From contig CAJTRS010000018.1 of NCBI GenBank assembly GCA_910578805.1, forward strand, positions 1 to 46,383: a DNA stretch of 46,383 nt, written 5' to 3'. This DNA is from an uncultured Muribaculaceae bacterium (lineage in GTDB: Bacteria; Bacteroidota; Bacteroidia; Bacteroidales; Muribaculaceae). A model generated the notes under the pieces. It saw only the letters and a list, made by a program, of their open reading frames with translations. It did not search any database and was not told where the DNA came from. Made by a program: the position numbers and the translations under genes. Each line of letters starts with the position of its first letter. Position 1 is the stretch's first letter. Shown here one piece after another: positions 17,614 to 27,146 of the stretch.

Positions 17614-20600
17614 ATGAAGTCAAAGGTAACAAGCTTGTTATTCATGCTTTTACTGTTCCCGGCTATTAGCATGACAGGGCAAGTGCCCTTCAATGTCACA
17701 GGAACTGTAACTGACACAAGTGGTGAACCCTTGGTAGGCGTATCCGTCATACTCGAAGGCACGCCAACGGGTGGTTCCACCAACATTGATGGACAATTCA
17801 GCATCAAAGCCAGTGAAGGCAAAGTGCTCAAGTTCACTTACATCGGTTACCGTCCGGTACAGCACACAATCCGCGGCACCCAGCCCATCACCATAGTGAT
17901 GGAGGAGGAAGCCACAGCCCTCGACGAGGTAGTGGTAACGGCTCTCGGCATCAAACGTGAGCAAAAAGCCCTGTCCTACAACGTCCAGACCGTGAAAGGC
18001 GATGCGTTCACCACCAACAAGGACGCAAACTTCATCAACTCACTCGCAGGCAAGGTAGCCGGCGTCAACATCAGTTCGGGTTCGGCAGGCGCAGGATCGG
18101 CAGCCCGTGTGATCATGCGCGGCACCAAGTCTCTGACCGGCAATGACAATGCGCTTTATGTAATCGACGGTATCCCTATGTTTGACGTCAACACAGGCGA
18201 CGAGGCCGGCGGCACAATGGCCAAACAGCCTGGATCAAGCTCCGTGGCCGATATCAACCCCGACGACATCGAATCGATGTCGGTGCTCTCCGGTCCTTCG
18301 GCAGCCGCTCTCTACGGTTCGAGAGCCGCCAGCGGTGTGATCCTCATAACCACCAAGAAAGGCCAGGAAGGACGCGCCAAACTGACTTACAGCAACTCCA
18401 CTTCGTTCAGCAACGTGTGGATGACTCCCAAATTCCAGAACATCTACGGAAACAAGCCCGGAGAATTCGCATCATGGGGCGAACGTCTTGCCGCTTCCAC
18501 CGGCTATGATCCCATCGACTTCTTCGATACCGGCATCACAGAGATCAACTCACTAACATTCACAGTGGGCAATGAACGCAACCAGACCTTCGCATCGGCA
18601 GCCGTGACCAACGCCCCCGGCGTGATGCCCGAAAGCGACTACAACCGCTATAACTTCTCCATACGCAACACCACCAAATTCCTGGACGACAAACTGACCC
18701 TCGACCTCGGAGCGCAGTACATAATCCAGAACAACAAGAACATGGTGGGATCTGGCGAATACTTCAACCCCCTCGCAGCATTGTACCTCTTCCCGAGAGG
18801 CGAGAACTTCGACGAAGTACGCGACTTCGAACGCTGGGATCCCAACCGCCAGATATTCGTACAGTACAACCCCTACCCCAACGCATTCACCATGCAGAAC
18901 CCCTACTGGGTGCAAAAACGCATGGCGCGCGAAGCCCGCAAACAGCGTTATATGTTCAATGCGTCGCTGAAATACGACATACTTCCCTGGTTATACGTTA
19001 TGGGTCGTGTACGCGTTGACAACGCCAACACCGTGTATGAAGAGAAATTCCATGCCACAACCATCGAGACCCTCGCAGGCTCGTCAAAAGGCATGTATGG
19101 CAAGGAACGTACTCTCAACCGCTCTACATATGCCGACATAATGGCCTCTATGAACAAGAACTTTATTGACAACCGCCTCAATGTCAACGCACAGTTAGGA
19201 GCGTCGATCAACGACATGCTCGAGGAGAGCGATCTATTCGAAGGCACCCTCAACCTTATCCCCAACTTCTTCGCGTTCGGTAATATCAGCACCACCAACT
19301 ACAAGAAAAGCGATGCCGAATGGCATGACCAGATACAGTCCATATTCGCCAGCGTGGAACTCGGCTGGGACAGCCAGTACTACCTGACCGTAACCGGACG
19401 TAACGACTGGAGCTCGATGCTCGCATTCACCGACAAGATGAGCTACTTCTACCCCTCTGTAGGCGGTTCATGGCTTATCAGCGAAACATTCCGCGATGAC
19501 CTTCCCCAGGCCATCTCATTCCTTAAAATACGCGGCTCGTGGGCAGAAGTGGCTTCATCGCCCGCACGCTACCTGACCCGCATGCAATATGCCTACAACG
19601 ACCAGACCAACCAATATGAATGGCCGTCGAAGCACTACAATCCCAACCTCAAGCCCGAAAACACCAAATCTTATGAAATAGGTCTGAGCGCCAAATTCCT
19701 CAACAACACCATCGGCCTCGAATTCACCTGGTATAATGCCAACACCTATAACCAGACATTCGAGATACCCGCATCGGGATCGTCCGGCTACAAGACCAAC
19801 CTTATCCAGACCGGAAATATCCGCAACCGCGGTATCGAAGCCGCCGTCACCTACAACAACACCTGGGGCGACTGGCGTTTCAACACCGGCATAACCTATT
19901 CGCTCAACCAGAACAAGATCATCAACCTGGCCAACGGCGCACTCGATCCCGAGACCGGACGGCCGATCGAAATGTCATACTTCGCAGCCACCAACTGCCT
20001 CGGTATGGGCGGCGGCCCGGCTATACGTCTTTATGAGGGCGGTTCCATGGGTGACATGTACAGCAATCAGGTGCTCCGCACCAATCCTGACGGCACACTC
20101 GACATCAACGACAACGGCAAACTGGCCCTTGAACAGGTGGACTACTTCAAGGTTGGCTCCGTGCTGCCTAAGTTCAACATGGGCTGGACCGGTTCACTCG
20201 GCTGGAAAAACCTCAACATGTCATGGGCCGTTACCGGACGCTTCGGAGGCCAGGTGATAAGCGACACCCAGGCAGTGATTGACCGTTACGGCGTATCGGA
20301 AGAATCGGCCAACGCCCGCAACAACGGCGGCGTATATGTACCCGGTCACGGACTTGTCGATGCACAGGCATATTATGAGAGCGCCTCACAGGCTCCCGGC
20401 ACATACTATGTGTATGACGCCACCAATGTACGTCTGGCTGACCTTACCATCTCATACAACATACCCCGCGCCTGGCTGCGCAATATCGCCGATATCACCG
20501 TCAGCCTCACCGGCAAGAACCTGTGGATGATATACTGTGACGCACCGTTTGACCCCGAAAGCACTTCTGCCACCACCAACAACTTCTACCAGGGCGTTGA

Positions 20601-20658
20601 CTACTTCCAGCAGCCAAGCCTCCGTAGCTACGGATTCAATGTAAAAGTTTCTTTCTGA
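17614..20658 (+). CDS. susC: SusC/RagA-family TonB-dependent outer-membrane receptor
   Basis: 1014 aa. A signal peptide (residues 1-22) is followed by the carboxypeptidase-regulatory-like domain (VTGTVTDTSGEPLVGVSVILEG), then a TonB-box region (DEVVVTALGIKREQKAL) and a plug domain with VIMRGTKSLTGNDNALYVIDGIPM and SGPSAAALYGSRAASGVILITTKKG. The remainder is beta-barrel ending in an aromatic strand (YGFNVKVSF). It imports a bulky nutrient across the outer membrane with the SusD lipoprotein encoded 15 bp downstream. No glycoside hydrolase, peptidase or sensor is adjacent, so the substrate is unknown. Confidence 0.95.
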   Translation: MKSKVTSLLFMLLLFPAISMTGQVPFNVTGTVTDTSGEPLVGVSVILEGTPTGGSTNIDGQFSIKASEGKVLKFTYIGYRPVQHTIRGTQPITIVMEEEATALDEVVVTALGIKREQKALSYNVQTVKGDAFTTNKDANFINSLAGKVAGVNISSGSAGAGSAARVIMRGTKSLTGNDNALYVIDGIPMFDVNTGDEAGGTMAKQPGSSSVADINPDDIESMSVLSGPSAAALYGSRAASGVILITTKKGQEGRAKLTYSNSTSFSNVWMTPKFQNIYGNKPGEFASWGERLAASTGYDPIDFFDTGITEINSLTFTVGNERNQTFASAAVTNAPGVMPESDYNRYNFSIRNTTKFLDDKLTLDLGAQYIIQNNKNMVGSGEYFNPLAALYLFPRGENFDEVRDFERWDPNRQIFVQYNPYPNAFTMQNPYWVQKRMAREARKQRYMFNASLKYDILPWLYVMGRVRVDNANTVYEEKFHATTIETLAGSSKGMYGKERTLNRSTYADIMASMNKNFIDNRLNVNAQLGASINDMLEESDLFEGTLNLIPNFFAFGNISTTNYKKSDAEWHDQIQSIFASVELGWDSQYYLTVTGRNDWSSMLAFTDKMSYFYPSVGGSWLISETFRDDLPQAISFLKIRGSWAEVASSPARYLTRMQYAYNDQTNQYEWPSKHYNPNLKPENTKSYEIGLSAKFLNNTIGLEFTWYNANTYNQTFEIPASGSSGYKTNLIQTGNIRNRGIEAAVTYNNTWGDWRFNTGITYSLNQNKIINLANGALDPETGRPIEMSYFAATNCLGMGGGPAIRLYEGGSMGDMYSNQVLRTNPDGTLDINDNGKLALEQVDYFKVGSVLPKFNMGWTGSLGWKNLNMSWAVTGRFGGQVISDTQAVIDRYGVSEESANARNNGGVYVPGHGLVDAQAYYESASQAPGTYYVYDATNVRLADLTISYNIPRAWLRNIADITVSLTGKNLWMIYCDAPFDPESTSATTNNFYQGVDYFQQPSLRSYGFNVKVSF

Positions 20659-20673
20659 TAAATAGTGAAAATC

Positions 20674-22251
20674 ATGAAAAATAAATATTATAAAAGCATA
20701 GCGACCCTTATGCTGGGAGGAAGCCTGATGATTGGTGCCACCACCGGCTGCACCGACAGCTTCGAGGACTTCAACACCGACCCCAAAGCTCCCACTCCCG
20801 AACAGATGGAAGGCGACTTGGCCGCCACAGTCACTCTCATTTCAAATATGATTCCTGCACTTGCATTAGGTCAGGAAAACGACTTCCAGATGATCGACCA
20901 GATGATCGGCTGCGAATACGGCGCCATGACAGCCGCCAAAAACCAGTGGGGATCAGACGCATATTACGCCACATACAATCCTCCGGTGGGTTGGACAGGC
21001 AATATGTTCGACACAACCATGCCGAAAATCTACACCCCATTCTTCATGATCCGCAACCTTGCGGCAGGCAAAGAGGGTGTCCAGGGCCTCACTTATCACT
21101 GGGCCAACCTGCTCCGAATATTCGGTTCACTCCGTGTGAGCGACTGCTACGGTCCCATTCCGTTCTCAAAGATCGGCTCGGGAAACGACTTCGCCGTGGC
21201 TTACGATGACATGCCCACCCTTTACAACGCCATGTTCGAACAGCTCGACCTCGCGATAGCCGGCATAAAGGAATCTGTAGATAACCCGGAAGCAAAATTC
21301 CTTTTCGGTGATTTTGACTACATTTATCAAGGCGATCTGCACAAATGGCTCAAGCTCGCCAATACTCTGAAACTCCGCATGGCCTTGCGTCTGGTCAATG
21401 TAGAGCCGGCACTCGCCAAGCAGAAAGCCGAGGAGGCTGTAAGCGATCCCGGCGGCCTTATAGAGACTCCCGCCGATGCCGCATGGAGCTCATTCATACC
21501 CGGAGGCAACGCACTTAACAAGACCAACATAATATGGGGCGAAGGCCGCGTCAGCGCCAACATCACTTCATATATGAACGGCTACAATGACCCGCGCCTG
21601 TCCGTTTACGCACAGACCGCTAAAAACGGTGCCTACGTAGGTATGCGCAACGGTGTGTTCCACTTCAACAATGACGATGTGCCCAATTATTCCGCACCGA
21701 TGGTTGACCCACAGAGCAAACTGCTCTCCATCTCAGCCAGCGAATCATGGTTTGCCCGCGCAGAAGGCGCTCTCCGCGGCTGGACCATGGGAGGCACAGC
21801 CAAGGAACTCTACGAAACAGGCATAACCACCTCCATGAAAGAGCGTGGAGTATCAGTGAACGACTATCTCGAAAGCACCGCAACTCCGGCCGATCATGTT
21901 GACTTCAACCACATATACGATATCGAGGCCGTCAGCGACATTTGTCCCAAATTTGATGAATCAGCTGATTTCGAGACCAACCTCGAACGCATAATTGTAC
22001 AGAAATGGCTCGGCAACTACCCCAACGGCTGGGAAACATGGACCGATTTCCGTCGCACAGGCTATCCCAAGTTCTTCCCCGTGGTCAACAATTATAGCAC
22101 CGATGGTGTGACCTCAGAACGCGGCATGCGCCGTCTGCCTTTCCCGCAATCGGAATTCAACACCAACGAGGCCAATGTCAAAGCCGCACAAGCCATGCTC
22201 GGCGGTCCCGACAACAGCGCCACCGATCTGTGGTGGGCAAAAAAGTTCTGA
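20674..22251 (+). CDS. susD: SusD/RagB-family surface lipoprotein
   Basis: 525 aa. The lipoprotein signal peptide ends at ATTGC near residue 26, then CTDSFEDFNTDPKAP, the typical start of SusD-like group 2 proteins. Internal helical repeats contain WANLLRIFGSLRVSDCYGPIPFS and YQGDLHKWLKLANTLKLRMALRL; the end has RRTGYPKFFPV and RRLPFPQSEFNTN. It forms a lid over the SusC barrel and binds the substrate at the cell surface. The ATG at 20674 is preferred over a GTG three codons earlier. A strong terminator follows, so susCD is a two-gene unit. Confidence 0.94.
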   Translation: MKNKYYKSIATLMLGGSLMIGATTGCTDSFEDFNTDPKAPTPEQMEGDLAATVTLISNMIPALALGQENDFQMIDQMIGCEYGAMTAAKNQWGSDAYYATYNPPVGWTGNMFDTTMPKIYTPFFMIRNLAAGKEGVQGLTYHWANLLRIFGSLRVSDCYGPIPFSKIGSGNDFAVAYDDMPTLYNAMFEQLDLAIAGIKESVDNPEAKFLFGDFDYIYQGDLHKWLKLANTLKLRMALRLVNVEPALAKQKAEEAVSDPGGLIETPADAAWSSFIPGGNALNKTNIIWGEGRVSANITSYMNGYNDPRLSVYAQTAKNGAYVGMRNGVFHFNNDDVPNYSAPMVDPQSKLLSISASESWFARAEGALRGWTMGGTAKELYETGITTSMKERGVSVNDYLESTATPADHVDFNHIYDIEAVSDICPKFDESADFETNLERIIVQKWLGNYPNGWETWTDFRRTGYPKFFPVVNNYSTDGVTSERGMRRLPFPQSEFNTNEANVKAAQAMLGGPDNSATDLWWAKKF

Positions 22252-22303
22252 TCCTGACGGATTCTCAACCGCAACACCTTTGCTTCAAATCTTTATAAAC
22301 CCG

Positions 22304-22344
22304 AAGGGACCCGGAGATAAGCTCCGGGTCCCTTCACTGTTTTG
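22304..22344 (+). terminator. Intrinsic terminator after susCD
   Basis: A perfect 13-bp stem (AAGGGACCCGGAG at 22304-22316, CTCCGGGTCCCTT at 22322-22334) with a 5-nt loop, followed shortly by GTTTTG. It ends the susCD transcript 52 bp after the susD stop. Confidence 0.85.
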
Positions 22345-22439
22345 AAAAATCAAGACCGTTACCGTGATAGCATATCGATTGAAAAACATACACTAAAATC
22401 CAGATATGCGACTATTGGAACCTTAATATTTACGGCACC

Positions 22440-22471
22440 GTTGCCGACTTGGCATTTTTTATTTACTTTTG
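22440..22471 (+). promoter_or_regulatory. Promoter of the LolD-lipoprotein operon
   Basis: GTTG (22440-22443), 20 bp, TACTTTTG (22464-22471): full -7 box and 3 of 4 in the -33 box. Initiation near 22478 gives a leader of about 29 nt before the ATPase ATG. Confidence 0.7.
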
Positions 22472-22506
22472 TGTCAGGAAGCATGATGCTCCGGGATACA
22501 TACACC

Positions 22507-23205
22507 ATGATAGAAGTTCGCGACATAGTAAAATCATTTGACCGACTCGAAGTGCTCAAAGGCATAAATATGAGTGTGGCCCGCGGTGAAATCATATCAA
22601 TAGTGGGACCGAGCGGAGCCGGAAAAACGACCCTGCTCCAGATCATCGGTTCACTTGACCGGGCTGACTCCGGCTCTGTGCTATATGACGGTACCGACAT
22701 ATTTTCCATGAGCGAGAACCGGCTTGCGGGATTCCGCAACGCCAATATAGGCTTTGTGTTCCAGTTCCATCAGTTGTTGCCCGAATTCACCATGCTCGAG
22801 AATGTGGCCATGCCTGCTCTGATAGGAAGCAAGTCGCGCTCGGAAGCATTCTCCGCAGCAAAATCACTGATAGACTATCTGGGACTTGGCGACCGTGCCG
22901 GTCATAAACCCGCACAGCTATCAGGTGGCGAACGCCAACGTGCCGCCGTGGCCCGCGCTCTCGTCAACCACCCCAAAGTGGTGCTTGCCGACGAACCGTC
23001 GGGAAGCCTCGACACACATAACCGAACGGAACTCCACCGCCTCTTTTTCGATCTGCGGCGGGATATGGGCCAGACATTCGTGATAGTGACCCACGATGAA
23101 TCTCTGGCCAATCAGGCCGACCGTAAAATCGTGATGCAGGACGGACGTATAACCGGTATCATAGACCGCTCTGCCGGTAATGATACACAAACATCTATGC
23201 CATGA
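22507..23205 (+). CDS. LolD-like ABC transporter ATPase
   Basis: 232 aa. All ABC ATPase motifs are present: Walker A GPSGAGKTT (about residues 36-44), Q-loop FQFHQLLPEFT, signature LSGGERQRAAVARAL, Walker B VVLADEPSG and H-loop VTHDESLA. The MacB/LolD subclass is indicated by EVLKGINMSVARGE and the short length. LolD with LolC/E extracts lipoproteins from the inner membrane. No permease is adjacent; instead the stop overlaps the start of a lipoprotein gene (ATGA). The ATG at 22507 is chosen because a good promoter lies just upstream and the longer frame would begin before it. Confidence 0.88.
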   Translation: MIEVRDIVKSFDRLEVLKGINMSVARGEIISIVGPSGAGKTTLLQIIGSLDRADSGSVLYDGTDIFSMSENRLAGFRNANIGFVFQFHQLLPEFTMLENVAMPALIGSKSRSEAFSAAKSLIDYLGLGDRAGHKPAQLSGGERQRAAVARALVNHPKVVLADEPSGSLDTHNRTELHRLFFDLRRDMGQTFVIVTHDESLANQADRKIVMQDGRITGIIDRSAGNDTQTSMP

Positions 23206-23885
23206 AACATACATTGATTACCACCGCCCTCACACTGTCGCTTGCGGCTACCGCCGTTGTTACAAGCTGCGACGACAACGACGGCGAGTCATACGAGATA
23301 TATCAGAACATCGTGACATTCGAAGGCAACAACGGCCGGAACATGGAATTCTCCTATCAGGAGATCGATGACTCCCCGGTGATAACACTTACGGCGGCAG
23401 GAAATCTCGACCATAAAACCGTGCCACCCCGATCCCGGTTGCTGTTAACATACTATCTGCCCGAAGGCATGACCTACGGCCGGAGCGGAACGGTAAATGC
23501 GCGCGCGCTCGAACGGGTCAGAACCGCAACAGCGGAAATACTCCCAACAGATGAGGCCGCTGAACGTAATGCTCCCATATACGTTTACACCATGTACCGC
23601 TCGGGCCATTACATCAACCTTTATTGCAGCATGACCGATGATGCAAAGCGGGTGTTCACCCTGTCGGCCGACGAATCGACCATAGGAACCGACACTCCGC
23701 ACCTCTATGTATCATCTGTCACCGCAACAGACCCCGTGGCTCACGAACGCAACTATATGGTGTCGATGGATATGGCGACGGTATGGAACGATCCGTCCGT
23801 AAAAGCTGTAAAAGTACACATCAACAACACAAACAACATATACAACACCACATTCACTTTCAATAAAAACCTCACCAACCTATGA
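23202..23885 (+). CDS. Lipoprotein, paralogue 1 of a tandem pair (possibly NigD-like)
   Basis: 227 aa. Signal peptide with lipobox VVTSC near residue 23, then an Asp/Asn-rich linker (CDDNDGES). The body begins with NIVTFEGNNGRNMEFSY, has YTMYRSGHYINLYCSM in the middle and ends with VWNDPSVKAVKVHINNTNN. The arrangement resembles NigD-like Bacteroidales lipoproteins, but I am not certain of the family. The start overlaps the LolD-like stop by 4 bp and the stop overlaps the next start by 4 bp, so all three genes are likely translated in a coupled way. Confidence 0.82.
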   Translation: MKHTLITTALTLSLAATAVVTSCDDNDGESYEIYQNIVTFEGNNGRNMEFSYQEIDDSPVITLTAAGNLDHKTVPPRSRLLLTYYLPEGMTYGRSGTVNARALERVRTATAEILPTDEAAERNAPIYVYTMYRSGHYINLYCSMTDDAKRVFTLSADESTIGTDTPHLYVSSVTATDPVAHERNYMVSMDMATVWNDPSVKAVKVHINNTNNIYNTTFTFNKNLTNL

Positions 23886-24559
23886 AAACCATAGAAAAAA
23901 TCCGCCGCATAGCCTTCATGACCGTCATAGCGGCTCTGACAGCGGCAATGCACGCCTCATGCAATTCCGATGATGACAACGAACCGGCGGCACCAAAGGC
24001 CGAAGCCCTCGTCACATTTGACGGTAACATCGGTGAAAACGCCTATTTCACATATCTCAGCAAGGACGACGGGCCCACCCTCACACTCTACAGTTCCCGC
24101 AAAATGCCCGAAGACATCAACAAAGGACAACGAATGGTGATCTCGTACAATCCCGGTACTCAAGGCATAAACAACAGCGGAATGATTGAACTTATGTCAT
24201 ACCGCACCGTGCCCACGGAAGTGGTGCAGGTCGTACCCACCGCCGAAGCCCAGGCTGCCAACGCGGCCATGAACCTCTATGAAATATACCGTACAGGCAC
24301 TTACATCAATGTCAACGCCACCCTGCCCATAGTGGAAGGGCGCACATTCAGCATATACGCCGACGAGGCCACCATGGAGAGTGGAATGCCGCATCTGTAT
24401 GTGACCACTACGGCTCCTACCGGTGATGCACCCTACAAACTCGCCGTACTCTCGTCTTATGACATAACCTCCGTGTGGAGAAACCCGTCGGTACGCGGCG
24501 TGACAGTGCACATCAACAACACTTCTTCAGACACTAAAACATTTGAATTCCTAAAATAA
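23882..24559 (+). CDS. Lipoprotein, paralogue 2 of a tandem pair
   Basis: 225 aa. Lipobox AMHASC near residue 27, then a linker CNSDDDNEP. It lines up with the preceding protein along its length: VTFDGNIGENAYFTY, EIYRTGTYINVNATL, MPHLYVTTTAP and VWRNPSVRGVTVHINNTSS correspond to the same blocks in paralogue 1. This is a tandem duplication with marked divergence. It probably sits in the outer membrane or on the cell surface. The function is unknown. Confidence 0.82.
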   Translation: MKTIEKIRRIAFMTVIAALTAAMHASCNSDDDNEPAAPKAEALVTFDGNIGENAYFTYLSKDDGPTLTLYSSRKMPEDINKGQRMVISYNPGTQGINNSGMIELMSYRTVPTEVVQVVPTAEAQAANAAMNLYEIYRTGTYINVNATLPIVEGRTFSIYADEATMESGMPHLYVTTTAPTGDAPYKLAVLSSYDITSVWRNPSVRGVTVHINNTSSDTKTFEFLK

Positions 24560-24570
24560 TAAATATCATT

Positions 24571-24903
24571 ATGGAACAGAAAAAAAACGAACTGCAAATA
24601 GAACTTACCCCGGAAAAAGCAGCGGGAACATACTCCAACTTCAGCATCATCTCCCACGGCCCGAGTGAATTCTTCTTCGATTTCATAACCATGTCACCCA
24701 ACATGCCCAAGGCCACAGTGCAGAGCCGCGTGATCATGACTCCCGAAAACGCCAAAAATCTGCTGTATGCACTGATGGACAATGTTAAGAAATACGAGGA
24801 GACCTTCGGTGAAATCAAACGCACGGTGCCCGTGAAACACAACGCCCCCGAAGACCCCAACAACATTCCCAACCCGTTTCTCAACGGCGGAAAGCTCAAC
24901 TAA
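24571..24903 (+). CDS. DUF3467 domain protein
   Basis: 110 aa, cytosolic. LQIELTPEKAAGTYSNFSIISHGPSEFFFDFITMSP and RVIMTPENAKNLLYALMDNVKKYEETFG are the hallmark blocks of the DUF3467 family, small proteins found widely in Bacteroidota and of unknown function. It lies 11 bp after the second lipoprotein and 14 bp before cysS, on the same strand. It is a likely member of the same transcript. Confidence 0.88.
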   Translation: MEQKKNELQIELTPEKAAGTYSNFSIISHGPSEFFFDFITMSPNMPKATVQSRVIMTPENAKNLLYALMDNVKKYEETFGEIKRTVPVKHNAPEDPNNIPNPFLNGGKLN

Positions 24904-24917
24904 CCGGCAACCACAAG

Positions 24918-26405
24918 ATGAAACCCCATAACCTCACCATTTATAACTCGCTCTCGCGCACCAAGGAAACATTCCGTCCCATACACCCCGACCGTGTGGG
25001 CATGTATGTGTGCGGTCCTACGGTGTATGGCGACGGACATCTGGGCCACGCCCGTCCGGCCATAACGTTCGACATACTGTTCAGATACCTGCTCCATTTA
25101 GGCTACAAGGTGCGATATGTGCGCAATATCACCGATGTAGGCCATCTCGAACATGATGCCGACGACGGTGAGGACAAAGTGGCCAAGAAAGCCCGGCTCG
25201 AACAACTTGAGCCCATGGAAGTGGTGCAGCACTACCTCAACCGCTACCACAAGGCCATGGAGGCGCTCAACGTGCTTCCGCCTTCGATAGAGCCGCATGC
25301 CTCCGGACACATCATAGAGCAGATCGAGTACATAAAGAAAATTCTTGAAAGCGGATATGCCTATGAAAGTGCCGGATCGGTATATTTCGATGTTCCCAAA
25401 TACAACCGTGACCATGCCTACGGCAAACTGTCGGGAAGAAACGTCGATGAACTGCTCTCCACCACCCGCACTCTCGACGGGCAGCAGGAAAAGCGCAATC
25501 CGGCCGACTTTGCCCTATGGAAAAAAGCCTCGCCCGAACACATCATGCGGTGGCCGTCGCCCTGGAGCGACGGATTTCCCGGCTGGCATCTCGAGTGCTC
25601 CACCATGGGTGAGAAATACCTCGGAGAAACTTTCGATATCCATGGCGGCGGAATGGACCTGAAATTCCCCCATCACGAGTGTGAGATAGCCCAGTCGGTG
25701 GCTCACAACGGTCATGACAGCGTGCGCTACTGGCTGCACAACAACATGATCACCATCAACGGCCAGAAAATGGGAAAATCATTAGGCAATTTCATTACTC
25801 TCGATGAGTTCTTCACCGGCAGCCACGAACTGCTGGCTCAGGCCTATTCGCCCATGACCATACGCTTCTTCATACTGCAGGCCCACTACCGCGGCACCGT
25901 GGATTTCAGCAACGAAGCCTTGCAAGGCGCGGAAAAAGCCCTGCAACGCATGCTCGAAGGCTACAAACGCCTCAAAGGGCTTAAACCTACAGCCGCCACA
26001 CCGCAGATCGATGTGACCGCAATGGAGACCAAATGCTACGAAGCGCTCGATGACGACATAAACACACCGGTGCTTCTGTCGCATCTTTTCGAGGCGTGCA
26101 GCGTGATAAACAAAATCAACGACGGCAACCTCACCGCATCAAAAGAGGATTTGGAGGCACTATGCCGGCTTTTCGACACCTTCCTGGTAGAAATCCTCGG
26201 CATAAGAGCCGAAAACACCACAGATGGCACAGAAAGCAACATGAAGCCGTTTGAAGCAGCCGTGGACCTGCTGCTGGAAATGCGTTCACAGGCCAAAGCC
26301 AACAAGGACTGGGCCACGAGCGATCTGATCCGTGACCGTCTCGCATCGATAGGATTCGATGTAAAAGACACCAAAACCGGATTTGAGTGGAGCCTTAAGA
26401 AATAA
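24918..26405 (+). CDS. cysS: Cysteinyl-tRNA synthetase
   Basis: 495 aa. A class I synthetase charging tRNA-Cys. The HIGH motif is HLGH (residues 41-44) after the zinc-binding CGPTVYGDGHLGH (C32). FPGWHLECSTM, IHGGGMDLKFPHHECEIAQS and the KMSKS loop, here KMGKSLGN (Ser to Gly), complete the catalytic core. The C-terminal helical anticodon-binding region ends with the family motif SDLIRDRLASIGFDVKDTKTGFEW. It is closed by a strong hairpin. Confidence 0.97.
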   Translation: MKPHNLTIYNSLSRTKETFRPIHPDRVGMYVCGPTVYGDGHLGHARPAITFDILFRYLLHLGYKVRYVRNITDVGHLEHDADDGEDKVAKKARLEQLEPMEVVQHYLNRYHKAMEALNVLPPSIEPHASGHIIEQIEYIKKILESGYAYESAGSVYFDVPKYNRDHAYGKLSGRNVDELLSTTRTLDGQQEKRNPADFALWKKASPEHIMRWPSPWSDGFPGWHLECSTMGEKYLGETFDIHGGGMDLKFPHHECEIAQSVAHNGHDSVRYWLHNNMITINGQKMGKSLGNFITLDEFFTGSHELLAQAYSPMTIRFFILQAHYRGTVDFSNEALQGAEKALQRMLEGYKRLKGLKPTAATPQIDVTAMETKCYEALDDDINTPVLLSHLFEACSVINKINDGNLTASKEDLEALCRLFDTFLVEILGIRAENTTDGTESNMKPFEAAVDLLLEMRSQAKANKDWATSDLIRDRLASIGFDVKDTKTGFEWSLKK

Positions 26406-26416
26406 AACAGTCCTTA

Positions 26417-26462
26417 ATACAATAAGAGCTATGGCCGTGTCAGGCCATAGCTCTTATTGTAT
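26417..26462. terminator. 20-bp bidirectional terminator hairpin
   Basis: A perfect 20-bp inverted repeat (26417-26436 with 26443-26462) with a 6-nt loop, in the 100-bp gap between the convergent cysS and nitroreductase genes. AT-rich outer arms supply a T-tract in either direction, so it can serve both genes. Confidence 0.85.
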
Positions 26463-26506
26463 AATAATCATACCTATGTGAGGTAAAACAATACCACAAA
26501 AGGCTA

Positions 26507-27136
26507 TCAGAAACGATTATAGTGAATTTTCGAGGAGTCATATTTATCTTTTGGAGCGGACACCCCCTCCGGATATCCCACCGGCACAACACACAGAGGC
26601 ACTATGCCGTCAGGCAGACCGAGCATGGCGGTGAGGGCACTTACCCTCTCGCTCACCGGATAGATACCGCACCACACAGCACCAAGCCCCGCGGCATTGG
26701 CCGCGAGCAGCAGATTTTCGGTAGCGGCCGAACAATCCTGTATCCAATAGTCGCGACCCTCACCCCCGATGGTCTTTGACATGTCGCCACATACCACCAC
26801 AGCAACCTGAGCCTTCGAAGCCATTGATATGTTGGGAAACCGTGAGGATATACTGTCGAGCAAAACCCGGTCATCGATCACCACGAATTGCCAGGGCTGT
26901 TTGTTCATGGCCGTCGGGGCTGCCATGGCCGCGCGCAACAGCGTATCGATCTGAGCGCGCGTCACCTCACGCGATGAATAAGAGCGTACACTTGTGCGCG
27001 ATAAGATAAATTCCATAGAATTGCTATCGGTTACAGTGGCCTCCTGCGCGACCGGCTCCGGCTTGCCGGCATAAAGCACGGCAAGATACACAAGCGCGGC
27101 GGCAAGAATAAAGTTAAGAAAATAAGATGTCTTCAT
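26507..27136 (-). CDS. Exported or membrane-anchored nitroreductase-family flavoprotein
   Basis: 209 aa. Residues 6-23 (FLNFILAAALVYLAVLYA) form an uncleaved anchor or signal peptide, which most nitroreductases lack. The FMN-binding core follows: SRTSVRSYSSREVTRAQIDTLLRAAMAAPTAMNKQPWQFVVI, and later NLLLAANAAGLGAVWCGIYP with the C-terminal VPVGYPEG. It would reduce a substrate outside the cytosol using FMN. The start is 10 bp after the stop of the FMN-binding ferredoxin-like protein, which could feed it electrons. Confidence 0.85.
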   Translation of the reverse strand: MKTSYFLNFILAAALVYLAVLYAGKPEPVAQEATVTDSNSMEFILSRTSVRSYSSREVTRAQIDTLLRAAMAAPTAMNKQPWQFVVIDDRVLLDSISSRFPNISMASKAQVAVVVCGDMSKTIGGEGRDYWIQDCSAATENLLLAANAAGLGAVWCGIYPVSERVSALTAMLGLPDGIVPLCVVPVGYPEGVSAPKDKYDSSKIHYNRF

Positions 27137-27146
27137 ATCGGGATTA

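Noticed and set aside
22342..22506. N-terminal extension of the LolD-like ATPase.
   Set aside because: It spans the predicted promoter and transcription start and encodes no ABC-type sequence.
25782..26374. Long reverse-strand open frames inside cysS, and similar ones elsewhere.
   Set aside because: They are antisense shadows of strongly conserved genes in high-GC third-position sequence.
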